A DNA stretch of 6,966 nucleotides from Acidimicrobiales bacterium (GTDB taxonomy: Bacteria > Actinomycetota > Acidimicrobiia > Acidimicrobiales > JANYDT01): contig JANYHQ010000376.1 in assembly GCA_025358985.1 (NCBI GenBank), positions 1-6,966 of the forward strand, in the 5' to 3' direction. Below, one piece after another: positions 5,915 to 6,966 of the stretch; the first letter of the stretch is position 1, and each line of letters starts with the position of its first letter. The notes under the pieces are model-generated. The model saw nothing but the letters and a program-made list of their open reading frames with translations, was not told where the DNA came from and ran no database searches. A program made the translations under genes and the position numbers.

Positions 5915-6498
5915 GACGTCACCTCCGTGTTGTCATGCTGGCCTGGGAAGACGTCGGTCTCTGACTTGTGCCAGACCGGCGAATCGCCGGCCGTTTCGAC
6001 GTTGAACCCGTAGTCGTACACCAGCGTTCCGCCGAACGTCGCACCCACCGATACCAACAACGCGATGACGACGGACAATAAGGCGATCCCGATGGGAGTG
6101 ACCGCTTCGCTGCGATAGCCGTTGAGTCGCCAAACCACATCGGCCAATGCGAGCACCGTCACGGTGATCATGATCGTGGCGTGAGAGTTGATCGTACGCC
6201 GAGCCTGCGTGCCCGACTCCGATGACTTCCGCGCATCCCACAAGCCCGTAAGCGCCGCGAACACCGACACCGCGACTCCAGCGACGAACGCGTACGTACC
6301 CGCGTGCCACAACTCCCGGGCCCACCCGCGATCCGCACCGCCGATCCACGACACGACATCAAAGCCCGCTGCGAGCACATACGCAGCGATCGGGAAGTCG
6401 GTCAGCGGCGGATGCAACGGTTTACCGGACCAACCTCGCAGACCCTTGAACGTGCGCCCCTTCAACGTGAGCGTCGGACGAATCGAGAACTTCCTCAT
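5911..6498 (-). CDS. DUF2231-family membrane protein
   Basis: A 195-residue integral membrane protein with the DUF2231 layout: a motif GKPLHPPLTDFPIAAY at residues 25-40 and four hydrophobic helices at about 35-53, 65-86, 107-124 and 133-157. His residues at 29, 66 and 106 lie at or near the helices and might bind metal or haem, which is speculation since the family has no firm function. The N-terminus is basic and cytosolic-looking (MRKFSIRPTLTLKGRTFKGL), and the C-terminal tail is polar. GAGGAG lies 6 nt before the ATG. It is the first gene of a two-gene unit with tal; a direct link to sugar metabolism is not evident. Confidence 0.85.
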   Translation of the reverse strand: MRKFSIRPTLTLKGRTFKGLRGWSGKPLHPPLTDFPIAAYVLAAGFDVVSWIGGADRGWARELWHAGTYAFVAGVAVSVFAALTGLWDARKSSESGTQARRTINSHATIMITVTVLALADVVWRLNGYRSEAVTPIGIALLSVVIALLVSVGATFGGTLVYDYGFNVETAGDSPVWHKSETDVFPGQHDNTEVTS

Positions 6499-6527
6499 CA
6501 GCTACTCCTCGTTGCAACTACTCCTCG
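6499..6527. repeat. 16-bp imperfect tandem duplication carrying the Shine-Dalgarno site
   Basis: CARCTACTCCTCG occurs at 6499-6511 and 6515-6527, start to start 16 bp, with one mismatch. On the minus strand each copy gives a GAGGAG; the copy nearest the DUF2231 start is at 6510-6505 and is the working ribosome-binding site. The other copy gives a second, more distant one. Confidence 0.7.
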
Positions 6528-6633
6528 TCGAACCCCGGATTCGGAGCGTTGGCGCTGTTCTGTCCGGATCAACCGGCCCGTTGTGCGGCACCGAATCATC
6601 GTTTGTTCTTTTGTGTCTGACTCAGAAGGCGCA

Positions 6634-6669
6634 ACAGGATGCATAGGATGCGCAGGATGCACAGGATGC
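6634..6669. repeat. Four tandem 9-bp repeats
   Basis: The units are ACAGGATGC, ATAGGATGC, GCAGGATGC and ACAGGATGC at 6634-6642, 6643-6651, 6652-6660 and 6661-6669, so all share AGGATGC. They lie in the divergent intergenic region, 136 nt before the DUF2231 start. They could be a slippage-prone repeat or a set of in-phase protein binding sites. Confidence 0.85.
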
Positions 6670-6926
6670 CCCGTTGAGCCGGACGCGGTATCACTACCCA
6701 ATCGGCAGGCGGTTGAAACATGACACCCGACGAGTCGGTGGACGTCGCCGAACTCATTCCGTTCTCGGGGAGCCGGAGGGGCCATGGCGGCCTCCTTCCC
6801 ACGTCGGGTGGGCGTCTCGTCCCAACGCTTCGCGACCACTCCTCAATCGCATTTGAACGAATGCTTGCCGGGCTCCGTAGTTCATGATGAGCTTATTGAC
6901 CCATCACGCTTCCCAAAGAGGAACCG

Positions 6927-6966
6927 ATGACCATCCACACAGACGCCCTGGACGCCATTCTTTGGG
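6927..6966 (+). CDS. Start of an unidentified gene, cut by the right edge
   Basis: An ATG at 6927 follows GAGGA (6918-6922) with 4 bases between, a clear ribosome-binding site. The 13 codons available read MTIHTDALDAILW, too few to name a family. It is transcribed away from the DUF2231-tal unit. Confidence 0.55.
   Translation, partial: MTIHTDALDAILW

Larger units (their letters stand above)
6499..6926. other. Divergent gene-free interval
   Basis: These 428 bases separate the minus-strand DUF2231-tal unit from a plus-strand gene starting at 6927. A 113-codon minus-strand frame ends at TGATG with the DUF2231 start but has no protein-like features and runs through a tandem repeat, so I do not call it. 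No strong promoter hexamer pair could be assigned for either side. Confidence 0.5.

Noticed and set aside
6498..6839. 113-codon minus-strand frame ending at the DUF2231 start
   Set aside because: The TGATG overlap is attractive, but the peptide is low in structure, includes the HPVHPAHPMHPV repeat encoded by the tandem repeats, and has no convincing start.
1..6966. CRISPR array
   Set aside because: No regularly spaced repeats of 23-45 bp with unique spacers were found; the repeats present are two separate copies or short contiguous units.

Overview
The window is GC-rich and reads like an actinobacterial chromosome: GC-ending codons dominate, starts are ATG or GTG, and several genes overlap at start/stop. 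An Acidimicrobiia-like or other environmental actinobacterium is my inference; there is no rRNA or other marker gene to settle it. The mix of toxin-antitoxin-like pairs, repeats, a broken gene and a lone glycosidase with different codon use suggests an accessory, often-rearranged stretch next to an ordinary central-carbon operon.

Layout. 1-356: no convincing gene; a hairpin and the first copy of a 54-bp direct repeat. 357-1093 (minus): vapB-vapC, a type II toxin-antitoxin pair overlapping at GTGA. 1094-1529: no gene; second copy of the direct repeat, a tRNA/tmRNA T-arm-like fragment and three GTGTCA motifs. 1530-2464 (minus): a small excisionase-type HTH protein followed by a nucleotidyltransferase-fold (AbiEii-like) protein, probably coupled through a CTGA overlap. 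2465-2736: divergent intergenic region. 2737-4260 (plus): a long GH130-type beta-mannoside phosphorylase/glycosidase. 4261-4807: decayed zone with a palindrome, a truncated RibD-like reductase and a possible C-terminal scrap of another gene. 4808-6498 (minus): a DUF2231 membrane protein overlapping the transaldolase gene tal. 6499-6926: no gene; short tandem repeats. 6927-6966 (plus): first codons of a gene cut by the window edge.

How it fits together. VapB should neutralise the VapC ribonuclease, and the HTH/nucleotidyltransferase pair looks like a second two-gene module of the same logic, though neither partner is proven. Both pairs seem to be expressed from leaderless transcripts, with a TANNNT box exactly 6 nt before the start, while the metabolic genes (GH130, DUF2231, tal and the right-edge gene) have Shine-Dalgarno sequences. 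Transaldolase serves the pentose phosphate pathway. The GH130 enzyme stands alone, without a visible transporter or glycosyltransferase partner. I see no clear new system; the best leads are the repeat-flanked vapBC, the HTH/nucleotidyltransferase pair with its unusual start, and the possible attachment-site remnant between the two modules.
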